Shown in pieces: positions 7,384-15,176 of a stretch of DNA of 64,000 nucleotides. The notes beneath the pieces are model-generated. The model saw only the letters and a list, made by a program, of their open reading frames with translations, had not been told where the DNA came from and ran no database searches. The DNA is taken from contig NZ_CP029078.1 of the NCBI RefSeq assembly GCF_005222485.1, forward strand, positions 62,001 to 126,000, given 5' to 3'. A program made the position numbers and the translations under genes. Numbering within the stretch: position 1 is the stretch's first letter; every line of letters starts with the position of its first letter. The stretch is from Streptomyces griseoviridis (GTDB lineage Bacteria > Actinomycetota > Actinomycetes > Streptomycetales > Streptomycetaceae).

Positions 7384-9175
7384 GGGACGCATCCGGCCGA
7401 CCGGCCGGTGGCGCCGTGCCGTCCCAGTGGCCGACCAGCGCCGCGTAGCCGGGCTCGGCCGCCAGCAGCTCCGTATGGGTGCCGCAGACCGCCCGGGTGC
7501 CGTCGAGCAGCAGGACGCGCCGGCCCCGCAGCGCGGACGCCAGGCGGTGGGCGATGACGACGAGGGTGCCGCGCCTGACGGCGAAGGCCGCTTCCACCAC
7601 GGCCTCGCTCCGCATGTCGAGATGGCAGGTGGCCTCGTCCAGGATCACCACGGGCGCGTCGGACAGCCAGGTCCGTGCCGCCGCGACGAGTTGACGCTCG
7701 CCGCTGGACAGTTCGGCCGCCGGGTCCTCCAGCACGGCGTCGACGCCGCCGAGCCGTTCCACCACGGGTCCGAGTCCCATGGCGGCGATCGAGGCGGCGA
7801 CGGCCGCCGGGTCGGCGTCGGGGGCGAGATAACGCAGGTTGTCGCGGAGCGTGCCGCGGAAGACGTAGGCCTCCTGCGGCAGCAGCGCCACGGCCGCGGG
7901 CCGCTCCCTGGTGCCGAGATCGGCCACCGGCCGCCCGCCGAGCAGGATCCGGCCCCCGGAGGGGCGTTCGAGACCGGCGAGCAGCCCCGCCAGGGTCGAC
8001 TTGCCGACCCCGCTGGCCCCGACGATCACCAGGTGGTCGCCCTCGGGGACGCTCAACCGCACGTCCCTCACGACGGGTTCGGCGTGCGGACCGTAGGCGA
8101 ACGTCAGGTTGTCGACGTCGATGCGGTAGCCGCCGCTCGGTGCGTCGCCGCGCACCGTGCCGGACGCGGGCTCGTCGCACGGCTCGGTCGCGGCGGCGAG
8201 CCGTTCCAGCACCACCTGGAGCTGGCCCCACAGCCCGGCCACGGTGCCCGTGAGCAACTGGAGCGCGGGCACGAGGCTGCCGGTGACGTACAGCGAGGCG
8301 CCGACCACCTCACCGGCGCTGACCGCTCCCTCCTCGACGAGGGTGGGGCCCGCCAGCAGGACGAGCAGCAGCGGAAGCTGCCCGCCGAGCAGCACGATCG
8401 GTACCCGGGCGGCGGCGGCCCAGGCCACGGCGACCGACGCGCGGGCGCTCGCACGGGCGCTGCGCCCGGTCGTCCCGCAGGCCAGGGCGACCGCGCCGAG
8501 GGCGGCGATGTCGCGGCCGGCGCCGAGCACGGCACCGGTGGACGCCGCCACGTCCTCCTCGGCGACGACGGCCGCCCGCCTGCGCCGGATCACCGACCTC
8601 ATCGAGACGGCGAAGGCGATGAGCGCGGCGGCGAGCGGCACCGCGACGACAGCGGCGAGCACCGGGGCGAGCGCGGCGAGACCGACGAGCGTGGCCATCA
8701 GGGTGACGGTGAGGGGGCGGGCGGTGCGCAGCAGGGCGCCGACGACCAGGCGTACCGTGTCGACCTGACTGGTCATCCGGGAGACCCCGGCCGCGTCGTA
8801 CGCTCCGGCGCCCCGGACCGCGCGGGACAGCGTGGCGTCCACCACGGCGGTCACCAGGGCGTCCCGCATCGGTTCGACGCAGGCGGCGAGCGGGTCGAAG
8901 AGGGCGCGCTCCGCGAGGGCCCGCACGACGTAGAGCGTGGCGAGCAGGCCGATCCACAGCAGCCCGGTGCCCGGTTCGCCGGCGAGGAATCCCCGGTCGA
9001 GCGCGGCGGCGAGCGCCCAGCCGGAGGCCAGTGCGGGCCCGGCCTCCAGCACCGACCAGAGGGCGATCCGTCGCAGCGGGCCGCCCGCGCCGCTCAGCGA
9101 CCGCGCCAGCAGCCGGGCGGCCGGCCCCCGGAAGGGTGCCGTCCGTGCTCCCGTGCTCACACCGGTGAGGGACAC
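7367..9175 (-). CDS. ABC transporter half (permease plus ATPase), catalytically canonical partner
   Basis: 602 residues from GTG 9175, overlapping the upstream ABC gene by 19 bp. The N-terminal half is a six-helix exporter-type membrane domain and the C-terminal half an ATPase with Walker A (GASGVGKST), Q-loop (LLPQEAYVFRG), signature (LSSGERQ), Walker B with catalytic Glu (VVILDEATCHLD) and H-loop (VIAHRLAS). No C39 peptidase domain is present. Together with the preceding gene it forms a heterodimeric exporter, the last gene of the class IV lanthipeptide operon. It probably exports lanthipeptide(s) of this locus; which of the two products it carries is not known. Confidence 0.87.
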   Translation of the reverse strand: MSLTGVSTGARTAPFRGPAARLLARSLSGAGGPLRRIALWSVLEAGPALASGWALAAALDRGFLAGEPGTGLLWIGLLATLYVVRALAERALFDPLAACVEPMRDALVTAVVDATLSRAVRGAGAYDAAGVSRMTSQVDTVRLVVGALLRTARPLTVTLMATLVGLAALAPVLAAVVAVPLAAALIAFAVSMRSVIRRRRAAVVAEEDVAASTGAVLGAGRDIAALGAVALACGTTGRSARASARASVAVAWAAAARVPIVLLGGQLPLLLVLLAGPTLVEEGAVSAGEVVGASLYVTGSLVPALQLLTGTVAGLWGQLQVVLERLAAATEPCDEPASGTVRGDAPSGGYRIDVDNLTFAYGPHAEPVVRDVRLSVPEGDHLVIVGASGVGKSTLAGLLAGLERPSGGRILLGGRPVADLGTRERPAAVALLPQEAYVFRGTLRDNLRYLAPDADPAAVAASIAAMGLGPVVERLGGVDAVLEDPAAELSSGERQLVAAARTWLSDAPVVILDEATCHLDMRSEAVVEAAFAVRRGTLVVIAHRLASALRGRRVLLLDGTRAVCGTHTELLAAEPGYAALVGHWDGTAPPAGRPDASPVPGE

Positions 9176-10911
9176 GGCACCTCCCGCTCGGCCGCCGGGT
9201 CGTCGTGGGCGGCGAAGACCGCGCGGTAGTCGGCGTGCCGCCACAGTTCGCGGTGCGGGCCGACCGCGCGGATCCGTCCCCCGTCCAGCCACGCGACGGC
9301 GTCACAGCGCGCGGCGGTGGTGACGCGGTGCGCGACCACGAGCCGGGTCCGTCCGGACAGGGCGCCGGTGACGGCCTCGCTCACCTCGGCCTCGGTGACG
9401 GTGTCGAGCCCCGAGGTGGCGTCGTCGAGGACGTACACCAGGGCGGGTCTGGCCAGCGCCCGTGCCAGGCCGAGCCGTTGGCGTTCCCCGCCGGACAGCG
9501 GGGCGTGGTCGAGCGGTGTGTCGTACCCGGCGGGCAGCCGGCGGACGAAGGCGTCGGCCCGCGCCGCGCGGGCCGCGCGCTCCACGGTCGGCCGGCTCGC
9601 TCCGGGCCGGCCGTAGGCGATCGCGTCGTGGACGGTCGTCCCGATCAGGGCGGGGCGTTCGAAGGCGTACGTCACCGCGTTCCGCAGCGTGTCGAGGGTC
9701 AGGTCGCGCACGTCCACACCGTCGAGGAGGATCTGTCCCGCGTCCGGGTCGCTCAGCCGGCCGAGGAGCCCGGCGAGGAGGCTCTTGCCCGCGCCGGTCC
9801 TGCCGACCAGGGCCATGGAGCGGCCGGCGGGCAGCTCCAGGTCGGCGCTTTCGAGCACCGGGTCTCCGGCGGCGGACCGGACGGTGATCCCCTTCAGGAG
9901 CACGCCGCCGGGGCCGGTGGCGCCGGTGACCGGGCCGGCGGCCGGCAGCGGGTGCGCGAGGGTGGCGGCGATCCGGTCGCCGCCCGCGCGTGCCTGGGCC
10001 AGCGCGAGCAGGGCGTCGACCTGCTGGAGCGCGCCGATCGCGAGCTTCACGTAGCCGGCCACGGCCAGCAGTTGCCCCGGGCTCAGCCGTCCCCCGGCGA
10101 CCCCGAGTCCCGCGACGGCGAGTGCCAGCGCCTCGGTGAGCGACAGCAGCAGTCCGAACTGCCAGACGGTCGACTTCTGGAGGCGCCACATGGCGTGTCC
10201 GGCCGCCGAGACGTCGGCCAGGGGCACGAGGACCCGGGCGGTCTCGCTCGTCAGGGTTCCCGAGGCCCTGATCGTCCTGGCCCCGGCCAGCGCGCCGAGC
10301 AGCCGGGTCGCGAGGTCGGACTGCGCGCCCAGGTAGGCGCTCTGCGCCTCGGCCGCCCGGCCGACGAAACGCCGGGCGATCAGCACCGAGAGGGGCACAC
10401 CGAGGGTGAACGCCGCCGCCGTGCGCCAGTCGATCACCCAGAGTGCGGCGAAGCCCGCGAGGGAACCGGCCAGCGCGACCGCGGACTGGGCGGCCGCCGC
10501 GGGCAGCGCGCCCGCCTGGGGCGCCGCCTGGGTGATCTGCGTGACCGCCTCGCCCGCGGTCAGCGGTGCCCGCGGCTGGAGTTCGAGGAGGTGGCGTACG
10601 GTCCTGCCGCGCAGTCGGCGCGTGGCACGGCTGGTTCCTGAGGCCCCCAACGGCCCCATCACGGCGTCGCACAGCGCGGCGCAGGCGACGGCCGCGCCCC
10701 AGCCGAGCGCGGGTCCGTGGAGCCCTCCGCCGTCGCCTTCGAGCACGGCGTTCACGGCCGACGAGAGCAGCGCCGGGACGGCGAGGGCCACGACGACCCG
10801 GCACACCATCACGCACACCAGCAGGGCCAGGGACCCGCGGGTGTCCCGTGCGACGTCCCTGAGCAGGCGTCCGCCGCCGCGGGCGGGGTCACGCCGTGGC
10901 GGGGTGGTCAT
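9157..10911 (-). CDS. ABC transporter half (permease plus ATPase) with degenerate ATP site
   Basis: 584 residues, starting inside the end of the flavoprotein gene (23-bp overlap). The membrane domain (about 20-310) is followed by an ATPase with Walker A (GRTGAGKSLLAG), signature (LSGGERQR) and H-loop (VVAHRVTT). Walker B reads VYVLDDATSGLD, so the catalytic Glu is Asp, and the Q-loop position reads AFERP. One consensus and one degenerate site is common in heterodimeric exporters; the partner at 7367 has the canonical residues. It is transcribed with lanL, the precursors and the flavoprotein. There is no peptidase domain, so leader removal must depend on an enzyme outside the locus. Confidence 0.87.
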   Translation of the reverse strand: MTTPPRRDPARGGGRLLRDVARDTRGSLALLVCVMVCRVVVALAVPALLSSAVNAVLEGDGGGLHGPALGWGAAVACAALCDAVMGPLGASGTSRATRRLRGRTVRHLLELQPRAPLTAGEAVTQITQAAPQAGALPAAAAQSAVALAGSLAGFAALWVIDWRTAAAFTLGVPLSVLIARRFVGRAAEAQSAYLGAQSDLATRLLGALAGARTIRASGTLTSETARVLVPLADVSAAGHAMWRLQKSTVWQFGLLLSLTEALALAVAGLGVAGGRLSPGQLLAVAGYVKLAIGALQQVDALLALAQARAGGDRIAATLAHPLPAAGPVTGATGPGGVLLKGITVRSAAGDPVLESADLELPAGRSMALVGRTGAGKSLLAGLLGRLSDPDAGQILLDGVDVRDLTLDTLRNAVTYAFERPALIGTTVHDAIAYGRPGASRPTVERAARAARADAFVRRLPAGYDTPLDHAPLSGGERQRLGLARALARPALVYVLDDATSGLDTVTEAEVSEAVTGALSGRTRLVVAHRVTTAARCDAVAWLDGGRIRAVGPHRELWRHADYRAVFAAHDDPAAEREVPCPSPV

Positions 10912-11536
10912 CGCTCGCCTCCCCGGTCGGCGCCGACAGCACGCGGGCCGCGTACCGCAAGGTGCTGAGCAGGGGCGGCATGCCCTCGGCGACGGCTGTG
11001 CCGTCGTGCGCCGAGATCGCCGGTTCCATCGGGACGACGTGGTGGCCGTCCTCCCGGAGCAGGTCCAGGTTGCGACGGACCGACGGCCGGGCGAGCGCGC
11101 CCTGCGGTATCGCGGGGGCGAACACCACCGGCGCGGTGGTGCAGATGACCGTCGTCAGGGCCAGGCTGTCGGTCATGCCCGCCGCGCACTTGGCGATGAA
11201 GTTGGTGGTCGCGGGGGCCACGATGATCAGGTCGGGCCACTCGGCGAGTTCCTTGTGGGGTACGACGCCCGACGACGTGTCCCAGTCGGGGCCCGCCACC
11301 GGCGACCGGGTCACGGCGGCGAGCGCCTGACGGGACACCAGGGTCTCGGCGGAGCGGGTCAGGCAGACGCGTACCGACCAGCCGTAGCGCGAGCGCGCCA
11401 GCATGGCCCATTCGGGCAGCGCGGTGACGGAGATGCCGCCGGTCGCGACGAACAGCAGCCGTCCGCGCGGCAGGACGATCGGCGGCAGTGCGCCGCGCCG
11501 TGTGCCGCGCGGCTGAGGGGTGGGGTCCGGCTGCAC
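10889..11536 (-). CDS. LanD/HFCD-type flavoprotein cysteine decarboxylase
   Basis: 215 residues. Features of the homo-oligomeric flavin-containing Cys decarboxylase family are visible: an N-terminal Rossmann-like strand (LLFVATGGISV), the PASANT-like motif as PATTNFIAKCAAGMTDSLA, and a substrate-clamp region with CTTAPVVFAPAIP. Family members oxidatively decarboxylate a C-terminal peptide cysteine (EpiD, MrsD, the avionin enzymes) or phosphopantothenoylcysteine. Its position between the class IV precursors and the ABC pair argues for peptide modification. Both class IV precursors, however, end three to four residues after their last Cys, while the class III precursor at 4663 ends exactly in Cys. 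Substrate assignment is therefore open. Confidence 0.82.
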   Translation of the reverse strand: MQPDPTPQPRGTRRGALPPIVLPRGRLLFVATGGISVTALPEWAMLARSRYGWSVRVCLTRSAETLVSRQALAAVTRSPVAGPDWDTSSGVVPHKELAEWPDLIIVAPATTNFIAKCAAGMTDSLALTTVICTTAPVVFAPAIPQGALARPSVRRNLDLLREDGHHVVPMEPAISAHDGTAVAEGMPPLLSTLRYAARVLSAPTGEASDDHPATA

Positions 11537-11580
11537 CGTGCTTCTCTCCGCTCCTCGACGCTCTTCGTCGCTGTCTGTCC

Positions 11581-11665
11581 GGTCGCTGCTGAGTCGCTGC
11601 TCGGTCGCTGCTCGTGGCTGCTCGGTCGCTGCTGAGCCGTCGCTCGGTCGCTGCTCTGTCGCTTC
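11581..11665. repeat. Degenerate tandem repeat of about 11 bp
   Basis: About seven copies of a unit close to CGGTCGCTGCT (variants GAGTCGCTGCT, CGTGGCTGCT, GAGCCGTCGCT) fill the gap between the LanD-like gene and the second class IV precursor. The unit is not a CRISPR repeat, having no spacers. It may be a slippage tract or a transcript element. Confidence 0.6.
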
Positions 11666-11741
11666 GGCGGTCGTGCCGGTGGGGCGGGCGACGGCCGGCG
11701 CGCCGTTGCGCGGGCGCGCCGGCCGTCCCTGGCCCGTCGGG

Positions 11742-11873
11742 TCAGTTGGTGACCTGACAGCTGATGCCGCAGGTGCTGCCGCCGTTGCAGGTGTGGCCCT
11801 CGCAGAGGTTCAGCGCGTGCGCCTGGGCCTCCTCGCCGGAGAGCAGTTGCAGGGCGTCGAGGTCGTTCTCCAT
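11742..11873 (-). CDS. Class IV lanthipeptide precursor, second copy
   Basis: 43 residues from ATG 11873 with AAGGAG upstream. Leader: MENDLDALQLLSGEE. Core: CEGHTCNGG followed by STCGISCQVTN, with Cys at 24, 29, 35 and 39 and possible dehydration sites Thr28, Ser33, Thr34, Ser38 and Thr42. It is a paralogue of the peptide at 11998, sharing the leader block (D/E)ALQLL and four cysteines. It lies 124 bp downstream of that gene and after lanL on the same strand. It does not end in Cys. The number of Cys relative to Ser/Thr suggests up to four thioether rings or a mix with disulfides. Confidence 0.85.
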   Translation of the reverse strand: MENDLDALQLLSGEEAQAHALNLCEGHTCNGGSTCGISCQVTN

Positions 11874-11997
11874 GGGGGTCTCCTTCTGAGAAGCCGTTCG
11901 GCCGTGGCCGGGTGGTGGTGCGGAGGCGGCGATGCCTGCCGGACGGTGCCTGGGCCGCGTCCGGTGGGAGGGCGGCGGTGCCCGGCGCCCGGGGCGG

Positions 11998-12120
11998 TCA
12001 GCCGGTCACCGCGCACGTGCCGCCGGGCGAGCAGGATTCGCCGCAGGTCACGGTGCAGAGGGCGGCGGTGTCCTGGTCCTCGGCGGGGAGCAGTTGGAGC
12101 GCTTCGAACTCTGTTTCCAT
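11998..12120 (-). CDS. Class IV lanthipeptide precursor, first copy
   Basis: 40 residues from ATG 12120 with GGAGAA upstream, 75 bp after lanL. Leader: METEFEALQLLPAEDQD. Core: LCTVTCGESC then SPGGTCAVTG, with Cys at 22, 26, 30 and 36 and Thr23, Thr25, Ser29, Ser31, Thr35 and Thr39 as potential dehydration sites. The ALQLLP block followed by a Cys-rich core and a directly upstream class IV synthetase supports the call. It ends in VTG after the last Cys. Confidence 0.86.
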   Translation of the reverse strand: METEFEALQLLPAEDQDTAALCTVTCGESCSPGGTCAVTG

Positions 12121-12195
12121 GGGGTTCTCCGTTCCGGTGGGCGACACCGCGGGCGCGGTGTCCGGTTCGAGGGGCCGGCGGGTGTCCCCGGCCGG

Positions 12196-14943
12196 TCAGC
12201 CGGGGGCGCGCGCGGACCAGGTGGCCGGATCGGGCATCCACGGCGTGGGGCCGCCGTGCAGGAGCCGCAGCAGGAAGGAGACCGTTCCCGCCACACCGGT
12301 CCTGGCGTCCGGGCGCACCGACGTCCCCGACTCGTCGGGGACGAGCAGGAGTCCGTCGCGGACCACGGCACGCAGGCGCAGCACCGCGGCGAGGTCCCCG
12401 GCCCAGCTCCGGTAGGGGCCTTCGGGCACCGCGTCGGCGAGGTCGAGGAGGAAGTCACCGTCGCCGGCGATCCCGTGGCAGGCGGCGGTCGACGATGTCC
12501 AGCGGGCGGCGTGCGCCGCCGCGCCGGCCTGCTCGGCGAGGCGGAGGTGGGTGGTGTCGCCCGTCGCGCGCCACAGGCGCAGCAGGAAGGTGCCGACGCC
12601 CGTCGAGCCGGAGCACCAGTGGTGGAGCAGGCCGCTGCCTGGCTCGTGGTCCAGGTCGGTCCGCCACCGGGCGCCCCAGGGGCCCCGCTCGGCCTCGGCG
12701 ACCAGCGTGGCGCCCGCCGCGGCGGCCAGTTCCGCGTACTCCTGGTTGCCGGTCGCCCGCGCGGCGCCGAGCAGGAAGGAGGCCACGCCCGCGACGCCGT
12801 GCGCGAACCCGAGGTGCCGGGCGCCCGCGAGGGCGGAGTCGAAGTCCGCGGGCACCGGCCACACGATCCGGCCGCGCACGGTCTCGGCGCACTCCACCAG
12901 TCCGTCCGCGCAGGCGACGATCCGGTCGAGGAAGGCGGGTTCGTGTGTGGTCTGCCAGAAGTGCAGTTGCGCCATTCCGGCGCCGGCGGCGCCGTGGCAG
13001 ACGTCGGGGTTGGGCCACCGTACGGGCACAGCCAGCGCGAGGTCCGCCGCCCGCCGCGCCATCGCGGGGTCGTCGAGCCGCCGGGCGGCGTCGTGCAGCG
13101 CCCAGGCCGTGCCGGCGCGGCCGAAGTAGAGGCCCGGCAGCAGCCGCGGTACGGATGCGCGTCGTTCGTCGGTCCACCGCGCCAACAAGCCGTGGGAGGC
13201 GTGCAGTTGGTCCCCGTCGAGGAGTTCGGTGGCCCGGCCGAGGACCGCCAGTACGCCCGCCGAGCCGTGCTGGACCGCGCACGGGTCCGTCGTGTCGCCG
13301 AAGGGACCCGCCTTCCAGAGGCGTCGGCGGGACGGCGGGCCGGCCTGTCCTTCGACGGCGGTACTTGGTCGCAGCGCCCGCGTCAGGTGGGTGAGGCCGT
13401 CCTCCACGAGTCTGCGCAGGTCGCCGTCGGGTACGGGCCGCGGGGCGGCAACGGCCGGGGCGGGCCCGCCGGCCCGCTCAGGGGCGGGGGCGACGGCCGG
13501 TGTGCGGTCGGCCAGGGAGGCGGCGAACCGCTCCATGGTCCAGCGGTGTTCGGGCCTGTGGACCGTGAGGCCGAGGATCGCCGGTTCGAGCCGCCGGGCG
13601 GCCGCTCGCTCCGGCCGTATCAGGGCCAGCAGTTCGCCGACGCGGTGCGCCGGGGACCGCTCCCGGCGGTCGTCCCGCGCGGCGGGCGGCACCACTCCGG
13701 TGGTCAGGTGGCAGAGGACGGCGCCGAGGGAGTACAGGTCGGCGGCGGGGCCGTGGGCCGGGCCGAAGCGGGGGCCCGCGCACTGTTCGGGAGCGGCGAA
13801 GCCCGGCGTGTGGGCCCGGTACGTCCACGCCCCCGGGACGGTCGCCCATTCCGGGTCGATCAGCCACAACCGCCCGTCGTCGTCCACCATGATGTTGTTC
13901 GGGGTGAAGTCCTGGTGGACGAGGCCGCGTCGGTGCACCTCGGCCAGGAGCGCGGCCAGTCGGCCCGCCATCGCGACCGCTGTCGCCGGGGCGACGCCGG
14001 GTCCGCCGTCCGCGTACCGCCGGCGGACCCACTGGCTCAGCGTCTCGCCGCTGATCAGGCTCTCCACCAGGAAGGCGTGGCCGTCCTTCTCGAACGCGTC
14101 GACCCTCTCGGGGCAGACGCCCTTCAGCGCGGTGAGCATCTCGGCTTCCCGGCGGAGCAGTGCGCGGGCGTCACTGCCGGTCAGTCCTTCGGCGACGTGG
14201 GCGCGGGCCTGCTTGACGACCACCTCGGTGCCGGTGTGCTCGTCCAGCGCCCGGTACACACCGCCCCGGGCCGAGTGCCGGATCGCCTCCTTCACCACGA
14301 ACCGGCCGGCCAGCAGCACCGAGGAGGGCTCCGCCGGCGTCGCCGGCGGGCGTCCCGGCGTTCCGGCCAGGGGCAGTTCGGCCCACGCGGGGGGACAGAA
14401 CCACGGCTTGCGGGGGTCGGTGACAGCGGCGCCGCCCGGCTCGCGCAGCCGGGTCTCGAACGAACCGTCGTTGTTCAGGACCGGCACGCCCCGGAAGGCT
14501 CCGTAGCGGTAGTGCACCAGACTGCCCGCGCGCAGCGGACGGTCGGAGAGGATCGCGGGTCCCGGCAGTCCTGCGGTCGCCGCGTCGAGCCGGTCGGCGA
14601 GGTCACGGAAGTGGTCGTCGTCATCGGGGTAGGCGGTGAGGAACTTGCCGCACTGCGCGCGGTCGTAGGAGGCCGAGGTCATCTCTTCGACGAGGTCGAG
14701 GCTCCGGGCGAATTTGAAGGCGCAGCCACCGGCTGCCAGGACCCGCGCGGCGCGGTCCAGGACGTGCGGCGCGGACAGCGCGGTCGCCGAGACGTGGAGT
14801 TTCCAGCCCTGGACGCGCGCCGCGGCGGAGGGCGGGGCCACCCGGCACCACACGTCGTCCTCGTCGAACGTCCAGCCGGACGCGCCGAGGTCGTCGAGCA
14901 CGGCACGCACCAACGACCGCAGGGAGAGGGACGGCACGGACAT
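12196..14943 (-). CDS. lanL: Class IV lanthipeptide synthetase (LanL type)
   Basis: 915 residues from ATG 14943. GTG 14937, two codons on, is better spaced from the AGGAGG box and may be the true start. Domains: N-terminal lyase (about 1-210); Ser/Thr kinase (about 230-500) with VVVKQARAH, catalytic loop HQDFTPNN and LIDPEW in place of DFG; and a C-terminal LanC cyclase (about 560-915). The cyclase keeps the zinc ligands: Cys777 in HHWCSGSTG and Cys822-His823 in ACHGIAG. Retained zinc ligands separate it from the class III enzyme at 1941. It heads an operon with both four-Cys precursors, the LanD-like gene and the ABC pair. Confidence 0.92.
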   Translation of the reverse strand: MSVPSLSLRSLVRAVLDDLGASGWTFDEDDVWCRVAPPSAAARVQGWKLHVSATALSAPHVLDRAARVLAAGGCAFKFARSLDLVEEMTSASYDRAQCGKFLTAYPDDDDHFRDLADRLDAATAGLPGPAILSDRPLRAGSLVHYRYGAFRGVPVLNNDGSFETRLREPGGAAVTDPRKPWFCPPAWAELPLAGTPGRPPATPAEPSSVLLAGRFVVKEAIRHSARGGVYRALDEHTGTEVVVKQARAHVAEGLTGSDARALLRREAEMLTALKGVCPERVDAFEKDGHAFLVESLISGETLSQWVRRRYADGGPGVAPATAVAMAGRLAALLAEVHRRGLVHQDFTPNNIMVDDDGRLWLIDPEWATVPGAWTYRAHTPGFAAPEQCAGPRFGPAHGPAADLYSLGAVLCHLTTGVVPPAARDDRRERSPAHRVGELLALIRPERAAARRLEPAILGLTVHRPEHRWTMERFAASLADRTPAVAPAPERAGGPAPAVAAPRPVPDGDLRRLVEDGLTHLTRALRPSTAVEGQAGPPSRRRLWKAGPFGDTTDPCAVQHGSAGVLAVLGRATELLDGDQLHASHGLLARWTDERRASVPRLLPGLYFGRAGTAWALHDAARRLDDPAMARRAADLALAVPVRWPNPDVCHGAAGAGMAQLHFWQTTHEPAFLDRIVACADGLVECAETVRGRIVWPVPADFDSALAGARHLGFAHGVAGVASFLLGAARATGNQEYAELAAAAGATLVAEAERGPWGARWRTDLDHEPGSGLLHHWCSGSTGVGTFLLRLWRATGDTTHLRLAEQAGAAAHAARWTSSTAACHGIAGDGDFLLDLADAVPEGPYRSWAGDLAAVLRLRAVVRDGLLLVPDESGTSVRPDARTGVAGTVSFLLRLLHGGPTPWMPDPATWSARAPG

Positions 14944-15176
14944 GACCTCCTGACTCCGGTTCCCGCGGTCCCGGCGGGGACGGGCCGCGCCGTCCCACAG
15001 TGCCTCCTGGTCAGGGAGGCCAGCATTGGGGAAACCCCTACATGAGGGTCGGGGCCCGTCCTCGCGGCGGCGAGCACTCCTGCGAGGACGATCCCGGCGA
15101 CGGTGTCCTCGACGGACCGGAGCCGCTTCTGGGCGCGGCCTGTGTGGACGGCCGCGGAGCCGGACCGGAGCCGGTG
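14944..15176. promoter_or_regulatory. Upstream region of the class IV lanthipeptide operon
   Basis: A 233-bp gap between the rhodanese stop and lanL, both on the minus strand, so it should hold the lanL promoter. It contains a small stem (15002-15007 with 15015-15020), a GGGG-AAA-CCCC palindrome (15028-15038) and two copies of GGACCGGAGCCG (15114 and 15162). Part of it resembles the last codons of the adjacent rhodanese gene, suggesting a small duplication. No clear -10/-35 pair was found. Confidence 0.35.

Noticed and set aside
6515..9229. Open frame of about 900 codons on the plus strand across the regulator end and ABC gene
   Set aside because: It spans two real genes in other frames, is Arg/Pro/Gly-rich and shows no motif.
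11581..11665. CRISPR-like repeat
   Set aside because: Units are 11 bp, imperfect and contiguous without spacers; no cas genes.
12196..14943. Reading the synthetase at 12196 as a second class III enzyme
   Set aside because: The cyclase keeps Cys777 and Cys822-His823, the zinc ligands lost in class III, so class IV fits better.
11932..15045. Plus-strand open frame of over 1000 codons opposite lanL
   Set aside because: Antisense shadow; lanL on the minus strand has all kinase and cyclase motifs.
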